From Nanobdellota archaeon (GTDB lineage: Archaea; Nanobdellota; Nanobdellia; Parvarchaeales; Parvarchaeaceae), in assembly GCA_021846665.1 (NCBI GenBank), contig JAJZWM010000006.1, positions 1-35,369 on the forward strand: 35,369 nucleotides of DNA, in the 5' to 3' direction. The position numbers and the translations under genes are program-made. Numbering within the stretch: the stretch's first letter is position 1; every line of letters starts with the position of its first letter. A model generated the notes under the pieces. That model was not told where the DNA came from and did not search any database. It worked only from the letters and a program-made list of their open reading frames with translations. Below, piece after piece: positions 17,728 through 27,826 of the stretch.

Positions 17728-18150
17728 ATGGAAATTGATGAGGAAAAGCTGAGCAATCAGCTGATGGAAATCGAGTATATAAGAAGAGAACTTGAAAATT
17801 ACATAAACGTTCTTAATAACTTACAGATAACACAAGATAATATTGCAAGGGCATTAGACGGATTAAACTCCTTAAAGGGGAACAGTGACGTTTTGCTCCC
17901 TTACGCACAAGATATTTTTATAAGAGGAAAGGTGAACGAACTTAACGATGCAATTGTGGGTATAGGCAGCAACATCTTTAAGTCATTTTCATTTAAGGAA
18001 TTAAAGTCAAAGCTAGAGAATGATTTTAAAGAGGTAAGTTCAAATATAAATTCAATAGCGCAGACAATACAGACTTTACAGGATAGAGGTACAAAACTAG
18101 AAGAGGATGCAAATAAGCTTTACGAAAGCTATCAAAACTCATTAAGATAA
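17728..18150 (+). CDS. pfdA: Prefoldin alpha subunit
   Basis: Coiled coil - beta hairpin - coiled coil; between L31e and FtsY. Confidence 0.85.
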   Translation: MEIDEEKLSNQLMEIEYIRRELENYINVLNNLQITQDNIARALDGLNSLKGNSDVLLPYAQDIFIRGKVNELNDAIVGIGSNIFKSFSFKELKSKLENDFKEVSSNINSIAQTIQTLQDRGTKLEEDANKLYESYQNSLR

Positions 18151-18151
18151 T

Positions 18152-19285
18152 ATGTTTGACTTCATAAAGAAAAAAATAAAGGATTCTTTAAATTCTATAC
18201 AGAAAAAACTTTCAAAAGAAGAAGAAAAGGAAATTCTAGAAGAAGAGAATAAAGAGGAAAACCTATTACAGCAAGATAAATCAGAACTTAAAAAAGATAT
18301 ACTGTCAGAAGATAAAAAAGAAATAAAAGAAGAAATTGAAGAAATAAAGAAAGAAGTCTCTGAACTTAAAAACATTGAAAAAACAGAAAACAAAACTGAA
18401 GAAAAAAAGCAGAAAATTCCTGTAAAGAAAAAATCTATTCTTTCGCATACTGTAACGGAAGAAGACATTGAAATGATCTATTCAGAAATAAAGTCCGCTC
18501 TTCTGGAAAATAATGTTGCATTGTCAGTACTTGAAGGCATAGACAAAGAGTTGAAAAGCAGATTAGCTGGCCAGAGTATTTCAGTTTTTGGAAATAAAAA
18601 ATATCTGGAAAATGCAATAAAAGAAAGTATTGCTGGAGTTTTAATTGCCTATGACAAGGAAAAATTTATTTCCGACGTAAAAAGTAAAAAACCATTTATA
18701 ATACTTGTAATAGGTGTAAATGGTGCTGGAAAGACAACTACGATAGCAAAGCTTTGCAAGTTCTTTCTTTCAAATAATTTAAAACCTGTTGTTGCAGCAG
18801 GCGATACTTTTCGTGCAGCCTCAATAGAGCAACTTGAGATACATGCAAAAAGATTGAATGTTCCAATCATAAAGCATACATATGGCGCTGACCCGGCAGC
18901 CGTTGCATTTGATGCAGTAAAGCATGCCGTTTCCGCAAAAGAAGACGTTGTATTAATTGATACTGCAGGAAGAAGCGACATAAACAAGAATTTAATTGAG
19001 GAATTAAAGAAGGTAAAAAGAGTGAGTAAACCCGATCTTACTATATTTGTTGGAGATGCCTTAACAGGAAATGATGTTGTTAAGCAGGCTGAGGTATTTA
19101 ATAAAGAAATAGGAATAGATGCAAATATCCTTTCAAAGGCAGACGTTGACAAGAAAGGTGGGGCAGTTCTTTCAATATCATATATTACTAAAAAACCCAT
19201 ACTTTTTTTAGGAACTGGGCAAGGCTATAATGATTTAATACCTTTCAATAAGGAAAAAACAGCAAGTTTTATTTTAAGTGAATAA
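18152..19285 (+). CDS. ftsY: Signal recognition particle receptor FtsY
   Basis: GVNGAGKTTTIAKLCKF, AAGDTFRAASIEQLEIHAKRL, LIDTAGRSDINKNLIEEL; acidic/coiled N-terminus. Confidence 0.95.
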   Translation: MFDFIKKKIKDSLNSIQKKLSKEEEKEILEEENKEENLLQQDKSELKKDILSEDKKEIKEEIEEIKKEVSELKNIEKTENKTEEKKQKIPVKKKSILSHTVTEEDIEMIYSEIKSALLENNVALSVLEGIDKELKSRLAGQSISVFGNKKYLENAIKESIAGVLIAYDKEKFISDVKSKKPFIILVIGVNGAGKTTTIAKLCKFFLSNNLKPVVAAGDTFRAASIEQLEIHAKRLNVPIIKHTYGADPAAVAFDAVKHAVSAKEDVVLIDTAGRSDINKNLIEELKKVKRVSKPDLTIFVGDALTGNDVVKQAEVFNKEIGIDANILSKADVDKKGGAVLSISYITKKPILFLGTGQGYNDLIPFNKEKTASFILSE

Positions 19286-19338
19286 AGCTAAATTTGCAAC
19301 AATTTTAAAATCTAAAGATATAAAAATAAATGTTCTTA

Positions 19339-20640
19339 CTATGGAAGATCGCTGCCAAAACCTACCGTTGGCATAATCCCATTTGGAGGATAAGAACTAA
19401 CAAAAACCCAATTATATAGAGCATCTAATTGTACACCATCAGCATCTGCATAAAAAAATGATAAATATAGAGTAGATTGAGACGTCAATTCATTAGTATA
19501 TGTATCACAGTAAACTTGAGGAGATATTTCACAACCATTTACATTACTAGAAGCTGGAACATAAGTAAAGTTATCTATTTGCCATTGAGTAGTTCCAGTT
19601 CCTACGCTATTATCTGACCAAGAACCATCAGAAAAGCCTTGAACACTAAAAGAACCAGTACTTGAGGGTGCATCTCCGTCATAGTAATTTATACTAGTTG
19701 CTGTTTCACTGTTTCCTAAACCCACAGATGGCTCGGCATTATTATCTGATGTTGAAGGAGCTGCAAAGTAAGCAAATTCTAAGTAAGCTTGATTTGGAAG
19801 CGGTTTTTCATATGTCATTACACCGTTTCTAGTATCTGTAACACCTGTGAGTTGTATAGCTTTTGTACCCTTGTAAGTAGTTGTACTAAAACTTATGGCA
19901 GAGTTCAAATTAAAGTCGCTTTTAGGGGTATTAGCGTTGAAATAAGCATAAAATACATTAGCCCCGTCATCATATTCTCCATAACCTGGAGAAAGTTCTG
20001 GAGCCTCTCCTATTGTAACTTTATTGAAAAGACTTACATTTTTCCTTGCAAAACCCATATAAACTGTAAAAGACGAACTTGCAGGTATGCTACCTACCTT
20101 TATCCACCAAACAGCATACTGTCCTGTATTGCTTTCTAACCAGGAAGGTATAACCGTTCCATTGAAGTAAAAGAACTCAATATTGCTTAGTTCTGCATTT
20201 GAATAGTTTCCATATACCGAATAGTTAGCATTTACCATTTGCTGAAAAGGATAAGGAGTAGCCTGGTTTTGCAGATTGAATATTGTTACAGGTATATAAC
20301 TTATAATATTTGTAGGTTTCTTAGGTAATTGCATTACAATATTCGATGTATTTAATGATACTGCGGAAACATTGATATTTTGCAATTCATTTAAGTATAC
20401 TTTTTGTAATGTAGAATAAACTATACCATACGTACTATTTGATATCGTTAGTGAATTAACATTTGAAAGTGTATTAAGGAAAAAATAATACTGTAGTTTA
20501 GGCATGTTATACGCCTGTATTAATGAATTTACATTTTCATTTGTATTTAGGTTTGCAGATTCTATTCCCAGTATGGTTATAACTGCAAGTATGAGAAATA
20601 GAGAAAAAAATATAGTTACCATCTGCCCTTTATTGTCCAT
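19339..20640 (-). CDS. Surface/pilin-like protein with N-terminal TM and DUF2341-like domain
   Basis: MDNKGQMVTIFFSLFLILAVITILGIESA; QYAVWWIKVGSIPASSSFTVYMGFARKN. Confidence 0.7.
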   Translation of the reverse strand: MDNKGQMVTIFFSLFLILAVITILGIESANLNTNENVNSLIQAYNMPKLQYYFFLNTLSNVNSLTISNSTYGIVYSTLQKVYLNELQNINVSAVSLNTSNIVMQLPKKPTNIISYIPVTIFNLQNQATPYPFQQMVNANYSVYGNYSNAELSNIEFFYFNGTVIPSWLESNTGQYAVWWIKVGSIPASSSFTVYMGFARKNVSLFNKVTIGEAPELSPGYGEYDDGANVFYAYFNANTPKSDFNLNSAISFSTTTYKGTKAIQLTGVTDTRNGVMTYEKPLPNQAYLEFAYFAAPSTSDNNAEPSVGLGNSETATSINYYDGDAPSSTGSFSVQGFSDGSWSDNSVGTGTTQWQIDNFTYVPASSNVNGCEISPQVYCDTYTNELTSQSTLYLSFFYADADGVQLDALYNWVFVSSYPPNGIMPTVGFGSDLP

Positions 20641-20680
20641 ACATAATTTATATATTCAGCTTTTATAAATTATAAAGCAT

Positions 20681-22258
20681 ATGGATTACTACAATAAAGA
20701 GGAAAACTTATCTACTTTTATGCCCCTATTCAAAAAAGAGATAGAAGAGGGTAGGATAAGGAATAGAAAGGAACTGCTTGCCATAAAAAGAGAAGTATGC
20801 AGACAGGTAGGTATGCGTAATATACCTAAGAATGGTGAGATATTAAATTATTTTTCTCAGGAAGATAGAGAAAAATATGCAAGTATCATGGTTTCAAAGC
20901 CTGTAAGGGTTTTATCAGGGGTAAATGTAGTTGCAATAATGACAAAGCCATACGACTGCCCGCATGGCACTTGTATATTTTGTCCAGGCGGAACAAAATT
21001 TAATACACCGCAGAGTTATACTGGTTTTGAGCCCGCTGCTAGGAGAGCATTGATGAATGCTTATGATCCTTATAAACAGGTAACTGCAAGGTTGAAACAT
21101 TATCTTTTTATGGGTTATAATCCACAAAAAATAGAGATTATAGTTATAGGTGGAACATTTACAACCTTACCTAAAGATTATGTAAAGGATTATGTTACAA
21201 ATGTTTATAGAGCAATGAATGAGTTTTATGGCGAAAAAGTAGACGGCAACATTGAAGCACAGAAACATTTTAATGAAACTGCAAGGATAAGGTGCGTTGC
21301 ATTTGCTGCAGAGACTAAACCAGAGAGATGCTCAAGTGAAGATATAGAAAGGATGTTAGATTTCGGTATAACAAGAATTGAGATGGGGGTTCAGAGCATT
21401 TATGATGAAGTGTTGCTGAAAAATAACAGAGGGCATACAATAACAGATGTCATTGATGCAAGTAGAAGACTGAAAAATTATGGTTACAAAGTTGATTATC
21501 ATATAATGCTTAATCTTCCATTTTCAGATAAAGACAAAGACAGAGAGACAATTAAACAGATATATGGTAATGAGGATTTCAAGCCCGATGCCATAAAAAT
21601 ATATCCTACATTAGTTATCCGTGGTACTGGTTTGTATGAGATGTGGAAAAGGGGAAATTATAAACCTTACCCTGTTGATGAAGTAGTTAATTTAATAGCA
21701 GAAGCAGAGATTAACGCACCTAAATGGCTTAGGATAATGAGAATTGAAAGAGATATACCCTCAATGTTTATAGAGAAAGGGATAAAAGTAACTAACTTAA
21801 GGCAGCTTATTGATATGAAGATAGCGGAAATGGGAAAAAAGGCAAACGATATAAGAAGCAGAGAAGTAGGTCACGTAAAAATTTCAAGGCCTATGAAGAT
21901 AAAGTTAAACAGAGAAAATTACCGATCAGCAAATGGGGATGAGGTATTCCTAAGTATCGATGATGATAACAATAACGCAATTATTGCATTTTTAAGGTTA
22001 AGGATACAGGATAATTCAAATGAATCCTTTGTAAGAGAATTGCATGTTTATGGTGAACATCTAAATATAAATGATAGTAATAATAAAGCATTTCAGCACA
22101 GGGGTTTTGGCAGAGAACTGCTTTCCGAAGCAGAAAGAATAACAAAAGAGGAATATTCAATAAATAAGATAAATGTTATATCTGGTGTGGGCGTGCGGGA
22201 GTATTACAGAAATCTTGGGTACAAAAGATACAAGTGGTACATGTCAAAGGAGCTTTAA
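20681..22258 (+). CDS. elp3: Elp3-like tRNA uridine(34) acetyltransferase (radical SAM + GNAT)
   Basis: CPHGTCIFCPGG (CX4CX2C), MGVQSIYDEVLLKNNRGHT, C-terminal GNAT QHRGFGRELLSEAE...GVREYYRNLGYKR. Confidence 0.95.
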   Translation: MDYYNKEENLSTFMPLFKKEIEEGRIRNRKELLAIKREVCRQVGMRNIPKNGEILNYFSQEDREKYASIMVSKPVRVLSGVNVVAIMTKPYDCPHGTCIFCPGGTKFNTPQSYTGFEPAARRALMNAYDPYKQVTARLKHYLFMGYNPQKIEIIVIGGTFTTLPKDYVKDYVTNVYRAMNEFYGEKVDGNIEAQKHFNETARIRCVAFAAETKPERCSSEDIERMLDFGITRIEMGVQSIYDEVLLKNNRGHTITDVIDASRRLKNYGYKVDYHIMLNLPFSDKDKDRETIKQIYGNEDFKPDAIKIYPTLVIRGTGLYEMWKRGNYKPYPVDEVVNLIAEAEINAPKWLRIMRIERDIPSMFIEKGIKVTNLRQLIDMKIAEMGKKANDIRSREVGHVKISRPMKIKLNRENYRSANGDEVFLSIDDDNNNAIIAFLRLRIQDNSNESFVRELHVYGEHLNINDSNNKAFQHRGFGRELLSEAERITKEEYSINKINVISGVGVREYYRNLGYKRYKWYMSKEL

Positions 22259-22259
22259 A

Positions 22260-22775
22260 GTGGAAGATGAAGTATTGATGAACGGGAAAAAAGCAAAAGA
22301 AATAGTAAAACAGAAAAAGCTACTGGAAAAGATTAAGGAGCATGGTGTTACATTTGAATTGGATGGGAACATTGCTTATATAAGTGGAAAGAGTGCTCTT
22401 GAAGTTCTATCAGCTAAAAATGTAATAAATGCCTTCAATAGAGGTTTTGATGCTGCAATTTCATCTTTATTATTAGATGATGACTATGATCTGGTTATAA
22501 TAAGTCTAAGAGATTATAGTAATTCTGAGAAAAGAGCAATGCAGCTTAAAGGCAGAGTAATAGGAACAAGAGGTCTGATAAAGCAGAGATTAATGAAAGC
22601 AACATCCTGCTACATAAATATCTATGGGAAAACTATAAGTATAATTGGGCAGATACAGAATATATCTATTGCACAGTCTGCAATAGAAATGATTTTAAAT
22701 GGTGCAAAACATGATAATGTGTTTTCAATGATAAATAAAAAGAAAGTAGAGGTGTATCTTAATGGAAATCGCTGA
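22260..22775 (+). CDS. KH-domain rRNA-processing protein (Dim2/Pno1-Krr1-like); GTG start preferred over track start 22173
   Basis: GRVIGTRGLIKQRLMKATSCYINIYGKTISIIG; AAAGGAG SD upstream of GTG at 22260; reading from 22173 overlaps elp3. Confidence 0.8.
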   Translation: MEDEVLMNGKKAKEIVKQKKLLEKIKEHGVTFELDGNIAYISGKSALEVLSAKNVINAFNRGFDAAISSLLLDDDYDLVIISLRDYSNSEKRAMQLKGRVIGTRGLIKQRLMKATSCYINIYGKTISIIGQIQNISIAQSAIEMILNGAKHDNVFSMINKKKVEVYLNGNR

Positions 22776-24627
22776 AGAACTTGCAAAGGGACAAAGAGCA
22801 ATAAGCGTTACAGAATTCTTCGAAAAGAATAGGCATCTTCTTGGTTTTGATAATAAACAAAAGGCATTGCTTACATGTGTAAAAGAAGCTGTGGATAACT
22901 CTTTGGATGCTTGTGAAGAAATGGGGCATATGCAGGAAAGAAACAAAGAGAAAGTAACTTTGCCAGAAATAACTGTGGATGTAAAAGCATTAAGTGATAA
23001 TTACCAATTACTTGACGAAAAACAGAATATAGGTCAGTTAATAGTAAGGAAAAATGAGTTTACTGTTCTTTATAAAGGAAAAAGTGAATCAAAGCAGATA
23101 AGAGCTGGTAAGCTAGCTATTTCATTCGATGATGTAACTTTCGACATATCAGAAAATAATAACAAACTTTTAGTTATTATGAACGGAAAACAGCTGAGGT
23201 TAAAGAAGAATGCTCCAATATTCCTTATAAAAATAATGGATAATGGCCCAGGGATACTTTCATCAAAAATACCTGATATATTTGGGAGGATGCTTTATGG
23301 AAGCAAGTTCCAGTCAATGAGACAAGGTAGAGGTCAGCAGGGAATTGGTATTCATTCAGCAGTTCTTTATTCACAGCTTACAACAGGCAAGCCTGCAAAG
23401 ATAGTCTCTAAAATAAAAAGCGCAAAGAAGGCTAAAATGATGAAAGTTCAGATAAATATTCTAAAAAATGAGCCAGAAGTTATCGAAGAAAGTGATGAAG
23501 ATTATACCTATGAATCCGGTACAAGCATTGAGTTGGAGATAGAAGGTCTTTACATTAGTGGAAACAAGGGGTTAGATGAATATATAAGAAGAACCGCTTT
23601 GGTAAATCCTCATGCTACTTTAATTTATACAAATCCAAATGGGGAAAAGATTACATATAAAAGAGTAATAGACTCTCTTCCAAAAGAGCCTTTAGCAATC
23701 AAGCCACATCCAGAAGGGCTAGAGATAGGTATATTTATGAGGATTTTGAAAAATTCGACTGAAAGGACTGTTGTCTCTGTTTTAGAGAATGAATTGTCTA
23801 GGGTAAGCAAGGCAGTTGCAGAACAGACCCTAAAAAGTGCAGGTATAGATGCTAAGACTAAACCGCAGGATATTGATAGAGTACAGGCAAATTCAATACT
23901 GAAGGCTTTGCAGTCCCTCGATTTAATGAGACCGCAGACCGATTGTTTGTCACCAATAGGGGGAGAAGAACTTGAAAAGAGCTTAAAGAAAGAATATTCA
24001 CCTGAATTTGTCAAATCAGTTACAAGGAAACCAGAAGTTTACAGGGGAATGCCTTTCCAGATAGAAGTCGCTGCAGCTTATGGTGGGGGTATACAGAATG
24101 ATAGAGCAATTTTAATGAGGTTTGCAAATAAAATACCTCTATTGTTTGATTCTTCTTCATGCGCATTGACTCAAAGTTTTTTGGGTGTAGACTATGCACG
24201 TTACGGTCTGAAAGTAGAAAGTAAAGTGCCAATAGGCCCGCTTGTCTTCATAATACACATAGCATCGGTATGGGTGCCTTATACCAATGAAAGTAAGAAT
24301 TCAGTTGCCAGCTACCCAGTAATAATAAAGGAGATAAAACTGGCATTACAGGAGCTTGTTAGGAACCTTTCAGTCTTTCTCAATAGAAAACATAAAAGTA
24401 GTTTGTTTCAGGAGAGAATAAGCTTGTTTGATAAATACGGTATAGAACTTGCTTATTCGCTTTCAAAATTAACTGACATGGAAGAGAAAAAGATAAAGGT
24501 AAAGATAGAAGGGCTTCTTGAAAAGAAGAAGGAAGAAGTTAAAGCAAATGTGGAGGAAAGTCTTAGTAAAGGAGATGTAATATCAAGCAAGATAGAGTCT
24601 GATACATCTACAGAAGAGGAAGAGTAA
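22762..24627 (+). CDS. top6B: DNA topoisomerase VI subunit B
   Basis: KEAVDNSLDACEE, IMDNGPGILSSKIPDIFGRMLYGSKF, RQGRGQQGIGIHSAVLYSQLTTGKP. Confidence 0.96.
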   Translation: MEIAEELAKGQRAISVTEFFEKNRHLLGFDNKQKALLTCVKEAVDNSLDACEEMGHMQERNKEKVTLPEITVDVKALSDNYQLLDEKQNIGQLIVRKNEFTVLYKGKSESKQIRAGKLAISFDDVTFDISENNNKLLVIMNGKQLRLKKNAPIFLIKIMDNGPGILSSKIPDIFGRMLYGSKFQSMRQGRGQQGIGIHSAVLYSQLTTGKPAKIVSKIKSAKKAKMMKVQINILKNEPEVIEESDEDYTYESGTSIELEIEGLYISGNKGLDEYIRRTALVNPHATLIYTNPNGEKITYKRVIDSLPKEPLAIKPHPEGLEIGIFMRILKNSTERTVVSVLENELSRVSKAVAEQTLKSAGIDAKTKPQDIDRVQANSILKALQSLDLMRPQTDCLSPIGGEELEKSLKKEYSPEFVKSVTRKPEVYRGMPFQIEVAAAYGGGIQNDRAILMRFANKIPLLFDSSSCALTQSFLGVDYARYGLKVESKVPIGPLVFIIHIASVWVPYTNESKNSVASYPVIIKEIKLALQELVRNLSVFLNRKHKSSLFQERISLFDKYGIELAYSLSKLTDMEEKKIKVKIEGLLEKKKEEVKANVEESLSKGDVISSKIESDTSTEEEE

Positions 24628-24629
24628 AT

Positions 24630-25733
24630 ATGGATAACAAGGAAATTGAAGAATCTAGGAAAAAAAGGTTAAGTATACTTGAAAAACTAGGGAAGGATGT
24701 TTATCAGCAGATAGAGAAAGGAGAGAATCCTTATTTGACTCTACCTGTAAGAGGCCTTTCAAACGTAAAATATGATGAAGAGAGTAGGATGATTACATTG
24801 GGTAGCGGTTTGTCTAGAAGGTATTTTTTAAACGTAGGACATGTAAGAAAATTTATACAGACAATGGCAATGGCTGCAGTAAGCAGAGAACTTATAAAAA
24901 GCGACAAGCATACAAGTTTAAGGTCAGCTTTTTACCAAGTAAGGCGTACAATACCTGGAACTAAAATAGATGTAGTAGATGATCAGATAGAGACGAATAA
25001 GGCAATAGAAGATTTAGAATTAATAACAGATCTAACAAGGGAGCAGTTGAACATAAATGCAAATAAGAATGGTGCTGTTGCAGGAGAGGTAATAATAGAA
25101 GACAGAGGGGATGTAATAGACTGGTCAAAGATGGGAAGTGGTGGATGGGCCGTACCAAGCAATGTAGAGGATATTATATTCAAAAAAGTTGATGCAAAAT
25201 TTGTAATATACATGGAGAAGGCAACTATATGGGACAGACTTAATGAAGACAAAGCATGGAAGAAACTTCATTGTGTTATAATAGCAAGCCAGGGGCAGGC
25301 AACAAGAGGGATAAGAAGGCTGCTTCAAAGGCTTAGTAGAGAGCATAATCTTCCGGTTTATGTTTTAACCGATGGAGATATCTGGGGGGTTTACATTTAC
25401 TCTGCAATTAAATTTGGTTCAATAGCTTTAGCACATGTCTCAGATAAGCTTTCCTTACCTGAAGCAAAGTTTATGGGATTAACAATGGAAGATATAGACA
25501 AATACGGATTAAGAAGACACCTGATAAAGTTTAAGGATGTTGATATAGCAAGGATAAAGCAGATTAAGAATTATGAATGGTTTAAAAATAATAAAAAGTG
25601 GATGGAAGAGCTTAGTAAGATGGAAAAATTAGGAGCGAAGGTCGAATTAGATGCGTTTACTGCAAAGGGTCTTTCATTTATGACTGAAACTTATTTGCCT
25701 GAAAAGCTTAAAGATAAAGATTTTTTGGATTAA
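24630..25733 (+). CDS. top6A: DNA topoisomerase VI subunit A
   Basis: TSLRSAFYQVRRTIPGT (catalytic Tyr region), VLTDGDIWGVYIYSAIKFGSIALAH. Confidence 0.96.
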   Translation: MDNKEIEESRKKRLSILEKLGKDVYQQIEKGENPYLTLPVRGLSNVKYDEESRMITLGSGLSRRYFLNVGHVRKFIQTMAMAAVSRELIKSDKHTSLRSAFYQVRRTIPGTKIDVVDDQIETNKAIEDLELITDLTREQLNINANKNGAVAGEVIIEDRGDVIDWSKMGSGGWAVPSNVEDIIFKKVDAKFVIYMEKATIWDRLNEDKAWKKLHCVIIASQGQATRGIRRLLQRLSREHNLPVYVLTDGDIWGVYIYSAIKFGSIALAHVSDKLSLPEAKFMGLTMEDIDKYGLRRHLIKFKDVDIARIKQIKNYEWFKNNKKWMEELSKMEKLGAKVELDAFTAKGLSFMTETYLPEKLKDKDFLD

Positions 25734-25760
25734 TTTCTTAAAAATAAAGAGCAATAAATT

Positions 25761-26081
25761 TTATATTCCCAATTCCGCCCTTGCTTCATCAGTCATTTTA
25801 TCTTTAGTCCATGGTGGATCAAATGTTATATCTAAATCTACTTTCGTGGCACCTGAAAAATCTATCACTTTCCCTTTTATGTCTTCTACCAAATAATCTG
25901 TGACTGGACAGAATGGAGAAGTTAAAGTCATTGTTATTTTTACCTCAGTTCCATTTATCTCTATCTTATATATTAACCCGAGATCATAGATATTCGCAGG
26001 TATCTCTGGATCAAAGCACTGTTTTAGTCCTTTTATTACATCTTCCTCTTTTACTTTAACTTCCATTATTTTTTTATTCAA
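25761..26081 (-). CDS. DUF59 / MIP18 (SufT-like) iron-sulfur assembly family protein
   Basis: CFDPEIPANIYDLGLIYKIEI...ITMTLTSPFCPVTDYLVEDI. Confidence 0.9.
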   Translation of the reverse strand: MNKKIMEVKVKEEDVIKGLKQCFDPEIPANIYDLGLIYKIEINGTEVKITMTLTSPFCPVTDYLVEDIKGKVIDFSGATKVDLDITFDPPWTKDKMTDEARAELGI

Positions 26082-26110
26082 TTATAATTTAAATATATAA
26101 CGGCGTTATA

Positions 26111-26986
26111 TCAAATAAATCTTATCAGAAAATATAATCCTAGAAGAGCGAACTGCATGGGGCCTATAGCAGCCATTGCAGGATAAGCTTTTCCTTTTTT
26201 ACCTAAGAATAATATTATTGACAATCCGATTACTGCGCCGATTATTGCAAATATCCCTGAAAGGAGGTTATAATGAAGAAAGAATTCATCTGCAAGAATT
26301 GCGGGAAATGCCATATCACCTCCTCCAAGAAATATCTCCTGTTTTTTTGTCTTTCTAGCCATTAAAGATATTCCACCGAATGAATTGCCGGAAAATGCCT
26401 TCGCAAGTGTCAACATGTGTTTTGTTATAAAGACAGAGATATAATCATAAACACTTATTATCGCAATAAGTATCAATGCAGTTATTATATTCAGATATAA
26501 TGATATAATTGCAGATATTGATACAAATAAAATTACATTTAAAACGTCTTTTGCGTATTTTCCTGCGTATTTAAAGTAATAGACGGTAAATACAATTGGT
26601 AGAATATAGACTAATAGAGAAAAAACTGCAAGTAAACTACTGTTAGAATTTAAATTGCCATGTAATGGAAAAACATATATGTCTAAAAGTAGCATGTCTG
26701 AAAAGGCATACATAACAAACAAAAATAAAAGTATAATAACAATATTTATTATCTTTAATTTTTTGTATTTTACAAGCAGTAATATTATTGCAGTCGGTAC
26801 AAGTAAACCTGCGATTATTAAATATACTAGATAATAAAAGGGAGAAGTAACATTATAGTTTATTCCTGTTTGCAGTGAAATTACCGAAAACAATTTTAGA
26901 TTTATACCCGCAAAAAAGCTACTTGCTACAAGAACTACTGTAAATATAGTTAGAAGTAGCAAGGCTATTTTAATATTTGTTTTCAT
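26111..26986 (-). CDS. Presenilin/signal-peptide-peptidase-like intramembrane aspartyl protease
   Basis: YDYISVFITKHM, LGGGDMAFPAILAD (GxGD), GPMQFALLGL; about 9 TM. Confidence 0.8.
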   Translation of the reverse strand: MKTNIKIALLLLTIFTVVLVASSFFAGINLKLFSVISLQTGINYNVTSPFYYLVYLIIAGLLVPTAIILLLVKYKKLKIINIVIILLFLFVMYAFSDMLLLDIYVFPLHGNLNSNSSLLAVFSLLVYILPIVFTVYYFKYAGKYAKDVLNVILFVSISAIISLYLNIITALILIAIISVYDYISVFITKHMLTLAKAFSGNSFGGISLMARKTKKQEIFLGGGDMAFPAILADEFFLHYNLLSGIFAIIGAVIGLSIILFLGKKGKAYPAMAAIGPMQFALLGLYFLIRFI

Positions 26987-27004
26987 ATCCCTTTTAATTA
27001 TTCC

Positions 27005-27667
27005 TTATATTATACTATTTGTTTTCTGATCGTATAATGCAGAACATATAAGCAGTGCAATTCTTGTGTTTCCTTTTGACTTCTTGTATATCTTTTCATA
27101 CTCCTCTTCAGTAAAAGGCTCAATAGAATCAGATTTTTTAGATCTTACTGAATTTAATCTGTTTATTATTATCTGTTTTATATCTTCTTTTGAAAGCCCA
27201 GAAATATTGTATTTTTTGAATTGCTTACTCTGTGCTTTAAGTTCCTTTTCAACGCCATTTTCTCTGTTTTCAACTATTAAAATTGCAATTTTTTGGCTTA
27301 GATTATACAAGAGATCTATAACTCTCTGCTGGCTCATTTTGTCAAGCATTTCTATGTTATTGAAATCATCAAGTTCTATTACTATTTTTTTTGTGTTAGT
27401 AATATTTAAGTTTCTTATATTATTGTAAACAGAAGGTGTGAATTCCTCTTTTATAACCTCTATATCCTTTGATTTATTCAGTTCTTTTTCAATAGCACTT
27501 ATCAATGTACTTTTTCCTATACCAGGTGCTCCTTGTAGTACTATTATTCCACCGTGATCCATCGCTTCATTTATGAGTATTAATAATTCTATCCTTTCGT
27601 TCACTCTATCTACTATAGTATCATTATCTGAGTACGTTATACTTATAAAAGGATTATTCCCTGCCAT
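27005..27667 (-). CDS. AAA+/STAND-like ATPase, Cdc6-like fold without a C-terminal wHTH
   Basis: Walker A GAPGIGKST; Walker B-like KIVIELDDFNNI; 220 aa. Confidence 0.65.
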   Translation of the reverse strand: MAGNNPFISITYSDNDTIVDRVNERIELLILINEAMDHGGIIVLQGAPGIGKSTLISAIEKELNKSKDIEVIKEEFTPSVYNNIRNLNITNTKKIVIELDDFNNIEMLDKMSQQRVIDLLYNLSQKIAILIVENRENGVEKELKAQSKQFKKYNISGLSKEDIKQIIINRLNSVRSKKSDSIEPFTEEEYEKIYKKSKGNTRIALLICSALYDQKTNSII

Positions 27668-27752
27668 AAATGATAAAGAGATATGATAAAGTATAATATT
27701 TATAGTTTTAAACTTAAATGATTTAAGCTAAAAAAGCTTTAGACTCTAAATA

Positions 27753-27826
27753 GCCCTTGTAGTTTAGCTTGGACAGAATACCGGTTTCCTAAACCGGGCA
27801 CCCAGGTTCAAATCCTGGCAAGGGCA
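27753..27826 (+). tRNA. tRNA-Arg(CCT)
   Basis: GCCCTTG/CAAGGGC acceptor; CCGGT-TTCCTAA-ACCGG anticodon arm; T arm CCAGG/CCTGG. Confidence 0.95.

Noticed and set aside
18649-19200. 183-aa minus-strand ORF opposite ftsY
   Set aside because: Antisense shadow of a clearly conserved gene.
22173-22259. N-terminal extension of the KH-domain ORF
   Set aside because: Overlaps the conserved GNAT C-terminus of Elp3; GTG at 22260 with SD is a better start.
23625-24014. 129-aa minus-strand ORF opposite top6B
   Set aside because: Antisense shadow; composition fits reverse complement of coding DNA.
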